NCBI GenBank assembly: GCA_963704565.1 | Contig: OY969917.1 | Coordinates: 1,240,001 to 1,304,000, forward strand | Length of the DNA stretch: 64,000 nt | Direction: 5' to 3' | From: Rhodoblastus sp963704565 | Lineage (GTDB): Bacteria; Pseudomonadota; Alphaproteobacteria; Rhizobiales; Beijerinckiaceae | Program-made: the position numbers and the translations under genes | Shown here: one piece after another, positions 63,470 to 64,000 of the stretch | Position numbering within the stretch: position 1 is the first letter of the stretch | Layout: the number at the start of each line of letters is the position of its first letter | The notes under the pieces: model-generated | Told to the model about the DNA's origin: nothing | The model's input: the letters and a program-made list of their open reading frames with translations, nothing else | Database searches by the model: none

Positions 63470-64000
63470 ATGATCCATAACAATGTTTTTGGCGCGCCGC
63501 CGCCGGAGCTGGCGCAAGTCGCGCCCGACGCGCGCCAGTTCTCGCCGCTCGTTCCGGGCGCCGACGACCTCGCGGAACTCCCGCCTGGCGCGCTCGCCGA
63601 TCTCGTCCTGCTGGCGCCGCCGGGCGCCGTCGAGCGCCGCGCCACGCTGGCGCTCGCCCTGCGCGCGCTGGCCCCCGGCGCGCCCCTGCTGGCCATGGCG
63701 GCCAAGGACAAGGGCGGCGGCCGAATCGCCTGGGAACTGGCCGAACTCGGCTGCCCAAGCCTTGAAAGCGCCAGGCGGCATCATCGCATTTGCGCCGCGT
63801 CCGCCCAGGGCGACGAGGCCGCGATTCAGGCCGCGATCGACGCCGGCGCGCCGCGTTTTGTCGAATCGCTCGGCCTGTGGACCCAACCCGGCGTGTTTTC
63901 CTGGGACCGGATCGATCCCGGCTCGGCGCTGCTGATCCGCCATCTGCCGCAATTTTCCGGCCGAGGCGCCGATTTCGGCTGCGGCCTCGGCGTGATCGCC
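63470..64000 (+). CDS. RsmC-like 16S rRNA guanine-N2 methyltransferase, truncated by window end
   Basis: 177 codons seen. The ATG at 63470 has GGGGAGAG just upstream. The N-terminal half (LVPGADDLAELPPGALADLVLL to LLAMAAKDKGGGR) is the degenerate methyltransferase-like domain of RsmC, followed by LWTQPGVFSWDRIDPGSALLIRHLP and the start of the SAM motif ADFGCGLGVIA at the window edge. It would modify 16S rRNA. It is the first chromosomal gene beyond the island. Confidence 0.8.
   Translation, partial: MIHNNVFGAPPPELAQVAPDARQFSPLVPGADDLAELPPGALADLVLLAPPGAVERRATLALALRALAPGAPLLAMAAKDKGGGRIAWELAELGCPSLESARRHHRICAASAQGDEAAIQAAIDAGAPRFVESLGLWTQPGVFSWDRIDPGSALLIRHLPQFSGRGADFGCGLGVIA

Overview
The window looks like chromosome of a GC-rich alphaproteobacterium of the Hyphomicrobiales (Rhizobiales), perhaps the Beijerinckiaceae/Methylocystaceae group. 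The gene order tatA-tatB-tatC-serS-surE-pcm-M23 lipoprotein is characteristic of these bacteria, as are the short palindromic repeats between genes. The family assignment is inference; no rRNA lies in the window.

Region 1 (1-8.7 kb) is a carbon-oxidation block on the + strand. LutABC (lactate to pyruvate) is followed directly by a homodimeric-type pyruvate dehydrogenase complex (aceE, aceF, and an lpd carrying its own lipoyl domain), so one stretch encodes lactate to acetyl-CoA. Region 2 (8.7-11.4 kb) holds intergenic repeats around a truncated DUF559 gene, an rfbD-type reductase, a small exported protein and a scrambled IS1182-type transposase remnant. Region 3 (11.4-20.6 kb) is a single giant autotransporter gene of about 3,050 codons with some 33 Gly-rich repeats. 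Region 4 (21.4-23.8 kb) is an IS91-type element with an accessory tyrosine recombinase, both frameshifted.

Region 5 (24-38.5 kb) is mostly core genome: a FUSC membrane protein and aroQ separated by a MITE-like element, moeA (frameshifted), the M23-pcm-surE-serS-tatCBA cluster on the - strand, accB-accC on the + strand, and a DUF815 ATPase.

Region 6 (38,883-63,391) is interpreted as a 24.5-kb genomic island in a tRNA-Asn gene. The last 46 bases of the tRNA recur as a perfect direct repeat at the far end, and a degenerate integrase N-terminus lies 160 bases inside that repeat. The cargo is surface-glycan chemistry: gmhA, hldE remnants, three SAM methyltransferases, a GT61 glycosyltransferase, a secreted glycosidase-like protein, a sulfotransferase, a protein made largely of two DWYL-type repeats, a 1,408-residue GT2-GT9 fusion and a TPR-glycosyltransferase. 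Mobile elements are embedded in it: an IS3 remnant, an intact IS5-type element with target duplication, and an IS1595-type element carrying three passenger genes. Much of the island is visibly richer in A+T than its surroundings. Beyond it the chromosome resumes with an RsmC-like methyltransferase cut off by the window end.

At least five genes are broken by a single-base-type frameshift (IS91 transposase, its integrase, moeA, the gene after accC, and the TPR-glycosyltransferase). Three of these sit at the same octamer GCGCCCGG, so read errors should be excluded before calling them pseudogenes.
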